Origin: Herbaspirillum sp. AP02 | Lineage (GTDB): Bacteria > Pseudomonadota > Gammaproteobacteria > Burkholderiales > Burkholderiaceae_D | Reading direction: 5' to 3' | DNA length: 64,000 nt | Assembly (NCBI RefSeq): GCF_015767275.1 | Contig: NZ_JADWMY010000001.1 | Location: 868,001 to 932,000, forward strand | Shown here: one piece after another, positions 37,555 through 46,984 of the stretch | How the letters are laid out: every line of letters starts with the position of its first letter | Position numbering within the stretch: the first letter of the stretch is position 1 | The notes under the pieces: model-generated | What the model was told of the DNA's origin: nothing | Seen by the model: only the letters and a program-made list of their open reading frames with translations | Databases searched by the model: none | Made by a program: the position numbers and the translations under genes

Positions 37555-38448
37555 ATGGTCGCCCGCTCCTCCCGCCTGTTGCCCACCGTTCGCGCTGCCC
37601 TGCTGGGCGTGACGGTGCTGCTGTGCGCGAGCGCGGGTACGGCACAGGCGCAACAGATGGTGCGCTACACCGATGCCGATGGCATGCAGCACATGCGGGT
37701 GGAAGCGGACGAGGGCAACAAGGACGGCAGCAAGGATGGCAACAGCCGCAAACCCCGTACCATCGTGTACCGGTACACCGACGCCGATGGCGCAGTCCAC
37801 TTCTATGCCCAGACCCTGGACGACCCCGACAAGCTCATGGCCAGCAGCGCCTCGCTGCTGAACCATCCGGGCAGCAAGGAAGCCATCACACCAGCCGATC
37901 CGCCCTTCGTGCGCACCATGCTCGCGCATCGCGATGCGCGCAAGTACGACAGCCTGCTCAGCGAAGCGGCCGGCGAGTTCGGCCTGGATGCAGCTCTGCT
38001 CAAGGCGGTCATGACGGCCGAATCCGGCTTCAATGCCGGTGCCGTGTCCAGCAAGGGCGCCATCGGCCTGATGCAGATCATGCCCGATACCGCAGAACGC
38101 TACGGCCTGCAGGGCGACCGCCGCAAGAGCCTGCACCAGAAGCTGGTCGATCCAAAGATCAACATCCGCCTGGCCGCACGCTACCTGCGTGACCTGATGG
38201 GCATGTTCCCGCAGCACGTGGAACTGGCGATCGCTTCCTACAATGCCGGCGAAGGCACGGTGCAGAAATACGGCAACAAGATCCCCCCCTATCCCGAGAC
38301 CCAGGGCTATGTGCGGCTGGTGTCGCGCTTCTATGAGCTGTATCGCCCGCCCGGCGCGATGCGTGTGGCTGCCGGCGAGCGCAGCCCCGGCCAGGCCCAC
38401 CTCAAGGTGACGCTGCCGCCACGCGAGCCCGCCACCGCCAACGATTAA
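37555..38448 (+). CDS. Lytic transglycosylase between parE and parC
   Basis: A 297-residue exported murein hydrolase. A signal peptide (cleavage near AQA, about residue 32) is followed by two copies of a short Y-T-D-A-D-G segment ([19 protein letters not shown]) like those of DUF4124 proteins, then an SLT domain with catalytic Glu156 (AESGFN) and the motifs GLMQIMP and [11 protein letters not shown]. It cleaves peptidoglycan to 1,6-anhydro-muropeptides. It starts 1 bp after the parE stop codon, so it is surely co-transcribed. Confidence 0.92.
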   Translation: MVARSSRLLPTVRAALLGVTVLLCASAGTAQAQQMVRYTDADGMQHMRVEADEGNKDGSKDGNSRKPRTIVYRYTDADGAVHFYAQTLDDPDKLMASSASLLNHPGSKEAITPADPPFVRTMLAHRDARKYDSLLSEAAGEFGLDAALLKAVMTAESGFNAGAVSSKGAIGLMQIMPDTAERYGLQGDRRKSLHQKLVDPKINIRLAARYLRDLMGMFPQHVELAIASYNAGEGTVQKYGNKIPPYPETQGYVRLVSRFYELYRPPGAMRVAAGERSPGQAHLKVTLPPREPATAND

Positions 38449-38482
38449 CCCTGTCCACCACGACGACAACAAGAACTGTTCC

Positions 38483-40798
38483 ATGACCGATCAACCGACC
38501 CTGTTTGACCCAGTCCCGGCCGCCCCCGATGGCGAATCGCTGACGCTGTCCACCTTCGCCGAGCGCGCCTATCTCGATTACGCGATCTCGGTGGTCAAGG
38601 GCCGCGCCCTGCCCGACGTGGCCGACGGCCAGAAGCCAGTGCAACGCCGCATCCTCTACGCGATGAACGAGCTCTCGCTCAACAGCGCCGCCAAGCCGCG
38701 CAAGTCGGCGGCGGTGGTCGGCGATGTGCTGGGCAAGCTGCACCCGCACGGCGACCAGTCGGTGTACGACGCGCTGGTGCGCATGGCCCAGGATTTCTCG
38801 CTGCGCTATCCGCTCATCGACGGCCACGGCAACTTCGGTTCGCGCGATGGCGATGGCGCCGCGGCGATGCGCTACACCGAAGCGCGCCTGACGCCCATCA
38901 GCAAGCTGCTGCTCGATGAAATCGACATGGGCACCGTGGAATTCCAGCCCAACTACGACGGGTCCACCGAAGAGCCGCGCCTGCTGCCGGCACGCCTGCC
39001 CTTCCTGCTGTTGAACGGCGCCTCCGGCATCGCCGTGGGCATGGCCACCGAAATCCCTTCGCATAACCTCACCGAGGTGGCCAAGGCGGCGGTGGCGATG
39101 ATCCGCAACCCCAAGATCACCCATGCCGAACTGATGGAACTGGTCCCCGGCCCGGACTTCCCCGGTGGCGGCCAGATCATCACCCCGGCCGCGACCATCG
39201 CCGAGATGTACCAGAGCGGCCGGGGCAGCCTCAAGGTGCGCGCCCGCTGGAAGATCGAAGACCTGGCGCGCGGCCAGTGGCAGGCGGTGATCACCGAACT
39301 GCCGCCGGGCGTGTCCTCGCAGCGTGTGCTGGAAGAGATCGAAGAACTCACCAACCCCAAGCTCAAGCTGGGCAAGAAGTCGCTCACGCCCGAGCAGCAA
39401 ACGCAGAAGGCCACCCTCCTCGGCCTGCTCGACGCCGTGCGCGACGAGTCCGGCCGCGAGGCGCCGGTACGCCTGGTGTTCGAACCCAAGTCCAAGAACC
39501 AGGACCAGACCGAGTTCATGAACACGCTGCTGGCCCAGACCTCGCTGGAAACCAGCGCATCGCTGAACCTGGTGATGATCGGCGGCGATGGCCGTCCGCG
39601 CCAGAAGAACCTGACCGACATCCTCAGCGAGTGGATCAGTTTCCGCTTCGAGACCGTGACCCGCCGCACGCAATTCCGCATGCAGAAGGTCAACGACCGC
39701 ATCCACATCCTGGAAGGCCGGGAAGCGGTGCTCTTGAACATCGACAAGGTCATCAAGATCATCCGCGAGTCCGACGAACCCAAGCCGGCCCTGATCGAGG
39801 CCTTCAGGCTGTCGGACCGCCAGGCCGAAGATATCCTGGAAATCCGCCTGCGCCAGCTGGCCCGCCTGGAAGCCATCAAGATCCAGCAGGAACTGGCCGA
39901 ACTGCGAAACGAAAAGACCTCGCTGCAAGACCTGCTGGACAATCCGGCGTCGATGAAAAAGCTGGTCATCAAGGAAATCGAAGGCGACGCCAAGACCTAT
40001 GGCGACGCCCGTCGCACCATCATCGAGGAAGCCGAACGCGCCACCTTCGAACAGAAGGTGATCGATGAACCGGTCACCGTCATCATCTCGCAGAAGGGCT
40101 GGGTGCGCGCCCGCACCGGCCACGGCCACGACGCCACGCAATTCACCTTCAAGGCAGGCGACAGCCTGTACGGCGCCTTCGAATGCCGCACCGTGGACAA
40201 CCTGCTGGCCTTCGGCTCCAACGGCCGGGTCTACACCATCGCTGTGAGCGCCCTGCCCAATGCACGCGGTGATGGCGTGCCGGTGACCACGCTGATCGAA
40301 CTGGCCAGCGGCAGCAGCATCCTGCACTACTTCGCCGGCCCGGCCGACACCACGCTGCTGCTGGCCTCGGATGCCGCGGCCGGCTTCATCGCCAAGGCCT
40401 CCGACATGTTCGGCCGGGTCAAGGGCGGCAAGAGCTTCTTCACGCTGGACGAAGGCGCCCTGCCCCTGGCACCGCGCGCAGTCGCTGCCGACGCCAGCGC
40501 CGTGGCCTGCGTCTCGGGCAATGGCCGTCTGCTGGTGTTTGGCCTGGACGAGATGAAGACCCTGTCTTCCGGCGGCCGTGGCGTGAACCTGATGGAGCTG
40601 GAGAAAAACGAAAAGCTGATCGGCGCACAAGCCATCAGCCAGAAGGGCGTGGTGGTCGAAGGCACCGGCAATGTCGGCAAAGCCAAGGAAATCGCCCTCT
40701 CGGCCGCGTCGCTGGGCGTGCATATCGGCAAGCGGGCGCGCAAGGGCAAGGCGCTGGAGTCGCGGATCAAGGTGACGGGGCTGCGCCCACAAGTCTGA
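38483..40798 (+). CDS. parC: DNA topoisomerase IV subunit A
   Basis: A 771-residue DNA-cleaving subunit. The winged-helix block with [17 protein letters not shown] is followed by the active-site Tyr131 in [10 protein letters not shown]; the C-terminal beta-pinwheel region begins near residue 530. The position matching E. coli ParC Ser80 is Gln92 and the Glu84 position is Asp. It follows the lytic transglycosylase by 34 bp and ends before a terminator. Confidence 0.96.
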   Translation: MTDQPTLFDPVPAAPDGESLTLSTFAERAYLDYAISVVKGRALPDVADGQKPVQRRILYAMNELSLNSAAKPRKSAAVVGDVLGKLHPHGDQSVYDALVRMAQDFSLRYPLIDGHGNFGSRDGDGAAAMRYTEARLTPISKLLLDEIDMGTVEFQPNYDGSTEEPRLLPARLPFLLLNGASGIAVGMATEIPSHNLTEVAKAAVAMIRNPKITHAELMELVPGPDFPGGGQIITPAATIAEMYQSGRGSLKVRARWKIEDLARGQWQAVITELPPGVSSQRVLEEIEELTNPKLKLGKKSLTPEQQTQKATLLGLLDAVRDESGREAPVRLVFEPKSKNQDQTEFMNTLLAQTSLETSASLNLVMIGGDGRPRQKNLTDILSEWISFRFETVTRRTQFRMQKVNDRIHILEGREAVLLNIDKVIKIIRESDEPKPALIEAFRLSDRQAEDILEIRLRQLARLEAIKIQQELAELRNEKTSLQDLLDNPASMKKLVIKEIEGDAKTYGDARRTIIEEAERATFEQKVIDEPVTVIISQKGWVRARTGHGHDATQFTFKAGDSLYGAFECRTVDNLLAFGSNGRVYTIAVSALPNARGDGVPVTTLIELASGSSILHYFAGPADTTLLLASDAAAGFIAKASDMFGRVKGGKSFFTLDEGALPLAPRAVAADASAVACVSGNGRLLVFGLDEMKTLSSGGRGVNLMELEKNEKLIGAQAISQKGVVVEGTGNVGKAKEIALSAASLGVHIGKRARKGKALESRIKVTGLRPQV

Positions 40799-40822
40799 GG
40801 CACGGCCTGGCGTTGTTGAGAT

Positions 40823-40860
40823 ATCGCCCTCTGCGCATGTTGTGCAGGGGGCGATTTTGT
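40823..40860 (+). terminator. Intrinsic terminator after parC
   Basis: Stem ATCGCCCTCTGC / GCAGGGGGCGAT (one G-T pair, 9-nt loop) followed by TTTTGT. It ends the parE–transglycosylase–parC transcript 25 bp after the stop codon. Confidence 0.85.
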
Positions 40861-40911
40861 ATTCAAATCTCACAAAAATCAGACACTATCTGGCATACTC
40901 CGACCCGGCCC

Positions 40912-40935
40912 GATTGTAGCTTTTAAGCTACAATC
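40912..40935 (+). promoter_or_regulatory. 24-bp palindromic operator of the HigB/HigA-like pair
   Basis: Perfect inverted repeat GATTGTAGCTT–TT–AAGCTACAATC ending 5 bp before the toxin ATG. TGGCATACT at about 40891-40899 may be the -10 element, so the palindrome would overlap the transcript start. It is the expected binding site of the HTH antitoxin. Confidence 0.75.
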
Positions 40936-40940
40936 AATAC

Positions 40941-41264
40941 ATGATTGAACTGCTCCGATATCAACGCGCCGACGGGCATGAACCGGTTTCCGACTGGCTT
41001 TCCCGATTGCGGGACGAGAGGGCACAGGCACGTATCCGGATACGATTGCGTCAAGTGCAAGCTGGCAACTTCGGAGACTGTGAATCCGTGGGCGACGGGG
41101 TAGCCGAACTACGCATCCATGTTGGAGCAGGTTATCGGGTCTATTTCGGTCGGCATGGAAAATCCGTCGTGATCTTGTTATGTGGCGGCGACAAGCGTTC
41201 ACAGCAAGCAGACATCAAATTGGCCAGGCAGTACTGGATGGAATGGAAAGGGAGGCAAAAATGA
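40941..41264 (+). CDS. RelE/HigB-type toxin (addiction module killer protein)
   Basis: A 107-residue protein of the phage-Gp49-like/HigB group in the RelE superfamily, which are ribosome-dependent mRNA nucleases. Family blocks ADGHEPVSDWLSRLRD, VAELRIHVGAGYRVYF and VILLCGGDKRSQQADI are complete. The toxin precedes its antitoxin, the reversed order of higBA systems, and the genes overlap by ATGA (41261-41264). Confidence 0.9.
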   Translation: MIELLRYQRADGHEPVSDWLSRLRDERAQARIRIRLRQVQAGNFGDCESVGDGVAELRIHVGAGYRVYFGRHGKSVVILLCGGDKRSQQADIKLARQYWMEWKGRQK

Positions 41265-41590
41265 GCAAATTGAAAGCAGCCGTCTCTCATCATGAACGAG
41301 AGCTGGCCGAATTGCGCGCTGACCACGCACTGGCCGTCGAATATCTGAAGGCTGCAATGGAATCGCTCGACGATCCGGAAGATCGCGCTGCCGGTCTGCT
41401 GGCACTGCGCACGATAGCGGAAGCTTATGGAGGACTTGCTGCGGTAGCGGCTGAAGCCGGCATCAGCCGGGAGTCCCTGTATCGCGCTTTATCGCCGACA
41501 GGTAACCCGACGCTTAAGACCCTGCTGGCAGTGCTCAAGACCGTGGGAATGCGGTTGTCTGTCGAGCCGGAGAATCACGCGCACGCATGA
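41261..41590 (+). CDS. HigA-like antitoxin with HTH domain
   Basis: A 109-residue antitoxin. The C-terminal half is an Xre-type helix-turn-helix (GGLAAVAAEAGISRESLYRALSPTGNPTLKTLLAVLKTVG) as in putative addiction-module antidote proteins. The ATG overlaps the toxin stop, and GGGAGG lies seven bases upstream. It should bind the toxin and the palindrome at 40912. The 198 bases after it, up to 41788, hold nothing that I recognise. Confidence 0.9.
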   Translation: MSKLKAAVSHHERELAELRADHALAVEYLKAAMESLDDPEDRAAGLLALRTIAEAYGGLAAVAAEAGISRESLYRALSPTGNPTLKTLLAVLKTVGMRLSVEPENHAHA

Positions 41591-41788
41591 TGCTTTAGAC
41601 GTGCAACAGACGCTCTCGGAACACCGGGTCGCTGCTTGCACGATAGGGCTGGCACGGCAGCACTGACGGCCTCATTGGACGGCCTCATTGACGAGGCAAT
41701 CCGACTGCCGGCAAAGAACTCCGCGGATTGCTCACCATCCGGCGCGGCCGCAGGTGCCGACTGCGTCAAGCGCCCCGCTCTTTCAAGC

Positions 41789-41953
41789 TCAAGCAATCGC
41801 CACCGACACCCGATACAACAACACCCCCAGCAAGCCGAACGCCCCGGCCAGCATGCAATAGGGCGCCCAGCGTCGGGCGCGCATGCCATAGCCGAGCAGG
41901 AGCAGCGCGATGCTGATGGCGGGTATCAATGCGGAAGGGCTGGTCAGGTCCAT
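41789..41953 (-). CDS. Small membrane protein (54 residues) at the end of the efflux operon
   Basis: A 54-residue frame starting at ATG 41953 with GGGGAG eight bases upstream. It has two hydrophobic segments (about residues 9-22 and 31-50) separated by a short basic turn (GMRARRWAP), so it is probably an inner-membrane hairpin. It starts 64 bp after the stop of the YhhJ-type permease on the same strand, so it may be co-expressed with and assist the exporter. No family is recognised. Confidence 0.55.
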   Translation of the reverse strand: MDLTSPSALIPAISIALLLLGYGMRARRWAPYCMLAGAFGLLGVLLYRVSVAIA

Positions 41954-42017
41954 GGTGGTTACTCCCCGGTGAGGTCGGTGTTCGCACGGGCGCCCCGCAG
42001 GCGAACGAAAATATCCA

Positions 42018-43145
42018 TCACGCCATCTGGCTGATGGTCTTCCTGAAACGGCCCAGCGCGGCCGTGAACAACAGGGCGCCGATGGCGAAGATGGCCAGCA
42101 GTTGCGGCCATACCACCTCCAGCCCGGCACCCCGATACAGAATGGCCTGCCCGGCCGCCACAAAGTGCGTGGTGGGCGCGGCCAGCATGATGTCCTGCAC
42201 CAGTACCGGCATGCTTTCGCGCGGCGTGGAGCCGCCCGAGAGCAATTGCAGCGGTAGCAGCACCAGCACGGTCAGCATGCCGAACTGCGGCATCGACCGG
42301 GCCAGCGTGGCCATGAAGATGCCCATGGAAGTGGTAGCGAAAAGATGCATGACGGTGGCCAGCATGAACAGCGCCACCGAACCCTCGATCGGCACCTGCA
42401 GCGCACCGCGCACGATCAGCAGCAAGGAGGCCAGTGCCGCCAGCGCCACCACCAGTCCCATGGACCAGACCTTGGCCAGCATGATCTCGGCAGGCGTGAC
42501 CGGCATCACCAGCAGGTGTTCGATGGTGCCGTGCTCGCGCTCGCGGATCAGTGCGGCGCCGGTCAGGATGATGGAAAGCATGGTCACGTTGTTGATGATC
42601 TCCATGAGCGATCCGAACCAGGACTGCTCCAGGTTGGGATTGAAACGCATACGCATGGCCAGGTTCACCGGCGTGCTGGCGCTGCCCTCGGTGCGGCGCA
42701 CGAATTGCGTCACCTCGGTGGTGATCATCTGCTGGATATAGCTGTTGCCGGTGAAGGCCTGGCTCATGCGGGTGGCGTCCACATTTAGTTGTACTGCCGG
42801 AGCGCGCCCGGCCAGCACGTCGCGCTGGAAGTCGGCGGGAATGTCCAATACGAAGGTGTAGTCGCCGTCGTCCAGGCCGGCGTCGGCCTCTTGCGCCGTG
42901 ACCAGCCGCGCCACCTTGAAATGCGGCGGATAGAAGGTCGCGGCAATGCGTGCCGACAGCGGCGAGCCGTCGTTATCGACGATGGCGATGGCAGCGTGAT
43001 GCAGGCTCTCTGGCATGGCAGTGGCGGCCACGTAGATGGACAGCGTAAAGGTGTAGGCGATGAGTACCAGCATGGCAGGATCGCGCAGCAGGCTCCACAG
43101 TTCCTTGACGCCGAGGCGATAGATGTTGGCCCAGGAATGGCGCAT
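42018..43145 (-). CDS. ABC-2 type efflux permease (YhhJ-like)
   Basis: A 375-residue ABC-2 membrane protein: one N-terminal TM, a large periplasmic domain (about residues 50-170) and five C-terminal TMs with LIREREHGTIEHLLVMPVTPAEIMLAK, the conserved ABC-2 loop. It corresponds to E. coli YhhJ. The start lies 1 bp after the RbbA-type gene, so the two are co-translated and probably form a heterodimeric pump. Confidence 0.9.
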   Translation of the reverse strand: MRHSWANIYRLGVKELWSLLRDPAMLVLIAYTFTLSIYVAATAMPESLHHAAIAIVDNDGSPLSARIAATFYPPHFKVARLVTAQEADAGLDDGDYTFVLDIPADFQRDVLAGRAPAVQLNVDATRMSQAFTGNSYIQQMITTEVTQFVRRTEGSASTPVNLAMRMRFNPNLEQSWFGSLMEIINNVTMLSIILTGAALIREREHGTIEHLLVMPVTPAEIMLAKVWSMGLVVALAALASLLLIVRGALQVPIEGSVALFMLATVMHLFATTSMGIFMATLARSMPQFGMLTVLVLLPLQLLSGGSTPRESMPVLVQDIMLAAPTTHFVAAGQAILYRGAGLEVVWPQLLAIFAIGALLFTAALGRFRKTISQMA

Positions 43146-43146
43146 C

Positions 43147-45906
43147 TCAACGCTCCTGTTTCTTCAACAGCAGCACCGACAGTCCCAGGATCACGGGTAC
43201 GGCCAGCGCCAGCGGCCAGAAGGACGAGCCCAGGTCGCCAACGTCGAGCGCCTTGCTGAACACACCGCGACTGATGGTGAGGAAATGCGTGGCCGGATAG
43301 ACCTGGCCGATCAGGGCGCCCATGCCCTCCAGCGAGGACACCGGGTTCAACAGGCCGGCAAACTGCACGCAGGGAATGATGGTGCCGATCATGGTCACGA
43401 ACAGCGCCGCGATCTGGCTGTTGGTGAAGGTCGATGCCAGCAGCCCGAAACCGGTGGAGCAGATGATGAACACCAGCGCCGCCAGGGTCAGCGTGAACAG
43501 GCTGCCCTTGACCGGCACGCCGAATACCGTCACCGCCAGCAGCGTGAGCATGGCGAAGTTGAGCATGCCCAGCAGCAGGTAGGGCAACTGCTTGCCCAGC
43601 AGGAATTCGGTACGGGTGACCGGCGTGACGTAGAGGTTGAGGATGGAGCCCAATTCTTTCTCGCGCACCACCGACAAGGCGGTGAGCATGGCCGGAATCA
43701 TCATCAGCAGCAACGGAATGATGGCCGGCACCATGGCCGGCAGGCTCTTCACATCCGGGTTGTAGCGATAGCGCGTTTCGATGGTGGCGGGCGTGGTCAG
43801 GGTCTGTCCCAGACGGTGCACGGCCATGTCGGCCAGCCACAGTTGATGCATGCCCTGCACATAACCGCGCACGGTCTCGGCGCGTGTGGGCATGGCACCA
43901 TCCACCCAGGCCCCGACCTCGACCGGCTTACCGCGCCCGATGTCGCGGGCAAAGCCGGGCGGTATCTCGATGGCCAGCGAAATCTCGCCACTGCGCATGC
44001 GCCGGTCCAGGTCCTGGTAGTCGCTGATGGGCGCCCTCTCGATGAAGTAGCGCGAGCCCGACAGGTTCAGTGCATAGTTCTGGCTCAGGCCGGTCTGGTC
44101 GCGGTCCAGCACGGCATAGGTGAGGTTTTCCACATCGAGGTTGATGCCATAGCCGATGATGAACATCAGGATAGCCGTCCCCAGCAAGGCCAGCGTGGCG
44201 CGCACCGGGTCGCGTCGCAGCTCCAGGCTTTCGCGCTGGCTGTAGCTCAGGGCACGGCCCAGGCTGGTGCGCCACCGGCTGCGACGGGATACCACGGACG
44301 CCACCGGCTCCACCGCCGGGGGCGGCGTCTGGCGGGCGTCGGTGGCCGGCGCGCTGGCCGTGCCCGCTGCCTCTTCCAGATAGGCGATGAAGGCCTGCTC
44401 CAGCGTTGCCGCGCCGCGTTCACGGATAAGGGCATCCGGTGTTGCGCTCACCAGTACCCGACCGGCATGCATGAGCGAGATGCGGTCGCAGCGCTGGGCC
44501 TCGTTCATGAAATGGGTGGAGATGAAGATGGTGACCTGATCCTTGCGTGCCAGGTCGATCATCAGTTGCCAGAACAGGTCGCGGGCGATCGGGTCCACGC
44601 CGGAAGTCGGTTCATCCAGGATCAGCAACTCCGGCTTGTGCACCATTGCCACGGCCAGCGACAGGCGCTGGCGGATGCCCAGCGGCAGGCTCTCGGGCAG
44701 GCTGTCCATCACGTCCAGCAGGCCGAAGCGGGTCGCCATCTCTTCCGTGCGGGCATCGATCTGTGGTTCCGGCATGCGATACAGGCGGGCATGCAGTACC
44801 AGGTTCTGGCGCACGCTCAACTCCCCGTACAGCGAAAAGGCCTGCGACATATAGCCCACCCTGGCCCGCGTGGCCATGTCGTGCGGATCGACCTCCTGGC
44901 CGAACAACCAGGCCTGGCCTTCGCTGGCCTGCAGCAGACCGGTCAACATCTTCATGGTGGTCGACTTGCCGCAGCCATTGGAGCCGAGGAAGCCGAATAT
45001 CTCGCCCCGCCGGATGCGGAAATCCACGTGATCCACCGCCACGAAATCGCCGAAGCGCATGGTCAGTCCCTTGGCCTCGATGGCGATGCCGGCGTCGACG
45101 CTTTCGTCCAGCGGGGTGACCTGAACGGTCTGGTGCTGGCGCCGCTTTTCTTCCGGCAGCAGACTGATGAAGGCCTCTTCCAGCGCTGCCGTGCCGGTAC
45201 GGGCGTGCAGCTCGGCCGGGGTGCCGGTGGCCAGCAGCTTGCCGTCGTCCATGGCCACCAGCCAGTCGAAGCGGTCCGCTTCCTCCATGTAGGCAGTGGC
45301 GACGATCACGCTCATGCCCGCACGCTCCTGGCGGATATGCGCGATCAGGTCCCAGAACTGCGCCCGTGACAGCGGGTCCACGCCCGTGGTGGGTTCATCC
45401 AGGATCAGCAGGTCGGGATCATGGATCAGCGAGCAGCACAGCCCCAGCTTCTGCTTCATCCCCCCGGACAGCTTGCCGGCCGGGCGCGCCAGGAAGGGCG
45501 CCAGCCCCGTACCACGAGTGAGTTCATCGATGCGACGACGGCGCTCGGCGCCGTCCTGGCCGAACAGGCGGCCGAAGAATTGCAGGTTTTCTTCCACCGA
45601 CAGGGTGGGATAGAGATTCTTGCCCAGTCCTTGCGGCATGTAGGCGATGCGCGGGCAGACCTGGCTGCGATGCGCGAGCTTGCGCATGTCACCGCCCAGC
45701 ACGCTCACCTCGCCCTGCTGCAAGGCGCGGGCGCCGGCCACCAGCGAGAGCAGGCTGGATTTGCCGACGCCGTCCGGGCCGATCAGGCCGACCATGCAGC
45801 CGGCCGGAATCTGCAGCGATATCGCATCCAGTGCCAGCGTGCTGCCATAGCGCAGCGACACCCCGTCCAAGCGTGCCACCCACGACCTGTCCGGGGTGGG
45901 CGTCAT
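43147..45906 (-). CDS. rbbA: RbbA-type double ATPase/ABC-2 permease fusion
   Basis: A 919-residue protein, the size of E. coli RbbA/YhiH (911). Two ABC domains (Walker [10 protein letters not shown] near residue 43 and GSNGCGKST near 318) are fused to an ABC-2 permease domain (about 550-919) with the loop [23 protein letters not shown]. The first signature is canonical ([11 protein letters not shown]); the second is degenerate ([11 protein letters not shown]). E. coli RbbA was reported to associate with ribosomes, but the gene context here (HlyD adaptor, outer-membrane factor, second permease) speaks for export. The ATG overlaps the HlyD stop (ATGA). Confidence 0.9.
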   Translation of the reverse strand: MTPTPDRSWVARLDGVSLRYGSTLALDAISLQIPAGCMVGLIGPDGVGKSSLLSLVAGARALQQGEVSVLGGDMRKLAHRSQVCPRIAYMPQGLGKNLYPTLSVEENLQFFGRLFGQDGAERRRRIDELTRGTGLAPFLARPAGKLSGGMKQKLGLCCSLIHDPDLLILDEPTTGVDPLSRAQFWDLIAHIRQERAGMSVIVATAYMEEADRFDWLVAMDDGKLLATGTPAELHARTGTAALEEAFISLLPEEKRRQHQTVQVTPLDESVDAGIAIEAKGLTMRFGDFVAVDHVDFRIRRGEIFGFLGSNGCGKSTTMKMLTGLLQASEGQAWLFGQEVDPHDMATRARVGYMSQAFSLYGELSVRQNLVLHARLYRMPEPQIDARTEEMATRFGLLDVMDSLPESLPLGIRQRLSLAVAMVHKPELLILDEPTSGVDPIARDLFWQLMIDLARKDQVTIFISTHFMNEAQRCDRISLMHAGRVLVSATPDALIRERGAATLEQAFIAYLEEAAGTASAPATDARQTPPPAVEPVASVVSRRSRWRTSLGRALSYSQRESLELRRDPVRATLALLGTAILMFIIGYGINLDVENLTYAVLDRDQTGLSQNYALNLSGSRYFIERAPISDYQDLDRRMRSGEISLAIEIPPGFARDIGRGKPVEVGAWVDGAMPTRAETVRGYVQGMHQLWLADMAVHRLGQTLTTPATIETRYRYNPDVKSLPAMVPAIIPLLLMMIPAMLTALSVVREKELGSILNLYVTPVTRTEFLLGKQLPYLLLGMLNFAMLTLLAVTVFGVPVKGSLFTLTLAALVFIICSTGFGLLASTFTNSQIAALFVTMIGTIIPCVQFAGLLNPVSSLEGMGALIGQVYPATHFLTISRGVFSKALDVGDLGSSFWPLALAVPVILGLSVLLLKKQER

Positions 45907-46982
45907 TGCGGGACCTTGGTCACCAGCTGCGGCGGCCACGCCTGGCTCTGGTCAGTGCGTACCCAGGCCACGCCCGGCAGGCCGGTCTTGACCAGCGTCA
46001 GGTGTTGCTGCAACAAGGCCGGATCGATCTGCGCCTTGACGCGGAACATCAGCTTCTGCCGCTCGCTGGCCGTCTCCACTGTCTTGGGGGTGAACTGGGC
46101 GGTGCTGGCGACGAAGGAAATCCTGGCCGGAATCACGTACTGCGGCGCGGCGTCGAGCACGATGCGGGCCTGCGCCCCCAGTGCCAGCTTGCCGGCCACA
46201 GCCTCGGGGACGAAGAAGGTCATGTAGACGTCGCTCAGGTCCACCAGGTTGAGCAGCTTGCCGCCGCCGCCCAGCACCTCGCCTGGCTGGGCGATGCGGT
46301 ATTGCACGCGCCCAGCGCGAGGTGCGGTGAGCGTGCTGTCGTCGATATCGACCTTGATGCGCTGGACCGTGGCCGCCGCCGCCGTCACCGTCGCCCGGCT
46401 GCCACTGACCTGGGTACACGCCGCCACCACGGCAGCCCTGGCTGCCGTCACCTGCGCCTGGGAAGCGGTGACGGCGGCCTCCATGCCGCGCACCCGGGCG
46501 CGGTCGTCATCGACTTCCTGCAGCGACGAGGCCCCTTCCTTGACCAGCACCTCGGAGCGCGCCAGGCGGCGCCGCGCCGCGTCCAGTTCACTCCCGCGTT
46601 GTGCACTCTGTGCCAGCGCGGCCTGGTAGTCGCTCTCGCGGACCGCCACCTGGGCCTCGGCACTGGCCACGGCCGACAGCGATTGCTGCTGGCGCGCCTG
46701 GGCTTCATCACGTTGCGCCTGCAATGACAGGATCTGCATCTGCGCCAGCGGCTGGCCGGCCGAGACGAAATCACCTTCGTTGACCAGGATGGCGTCCACC
46801 CTGCCCCCCAGCTTGGTGGCCACATCCACCTCGGTGGCTTCGATGCGGCCATTGCCGCTGGCGAAACCCTCCCCCGGGCCGCTGTGATGCAGGCGCTGCC
46901 AGGCATAGGTGGCACCACCGGCGAGGAGGACGATCAGCAGGCCGATGGTCAGCAGGTTTTTCTTGGCGGGAGAAAGCGTCAT
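45903..46982 (-). CDS. HlyD-family periplasmic adaptor (YhiI-like)
   Basis: A 359-residue membrane-fusion protein. One N-terminal TM anchor (about residues 9-28) leads to a lipoyl half-motif ([24 protein letters not shown]), a long Ala/Gln/Glu-rich coiled-coil hairpin (about 85-215) and a second lipoyl half ([18 protein letters not shown]) with beta-barrel domain. It links the ABC exporter to the outer-membrane channel next to it. Gaps are 2 bp upstream and a 4-bp overlap downstream. Confidence 0.9.
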   Translation of the reverse strand: MTLSPAKKNLLTIGLLIVLLAGGATYAWQRLHHSGPGEGFASGNGRIEATEVDVATKLGGRVDAILVNEGDFVSAGQPLAQMQILSLQAQRDEAQARQQQSLSAVASAEAQVAVRESDYQAALAQSAQRGSELDAARRRLARSEVLVKEGASSLQEVDDDRARVRGMEAAVTASQAQVTAARAAVVAACTQVSGSRATVTAAAATVQRIKVDIDDSTLTAPRAGRVQYRIAQPGEVLGGGGKLLNLVDLSDVYMTFFVPEAVAGKLALGAQARIVLDAAPQYVIPARISFVASTAQFTPKTVETASERQKLMFRVKAQIDPALLQQHLTLVKTGLPGVAWVRTDQSQAWPPQLVTKVPQ

Positions 46983-46984
46983 GA

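Noticed and set aside
38402..40873. An open frame of 823 codons on the strand opposite parC
   Set aside because: It mirrors a certain gene in a GC-rich genome; its product is a His/Gln/Gly/Arg-rich string with no domain and no Shine-Dalgarno.
43123..45369. A 748-codon frame opposite rbbA
   Set aside because: Composition (His, Gln, Gly, Arg) is that of an antisense frame in high-GC DNA; the RbbA reading has intact ABC motifs.
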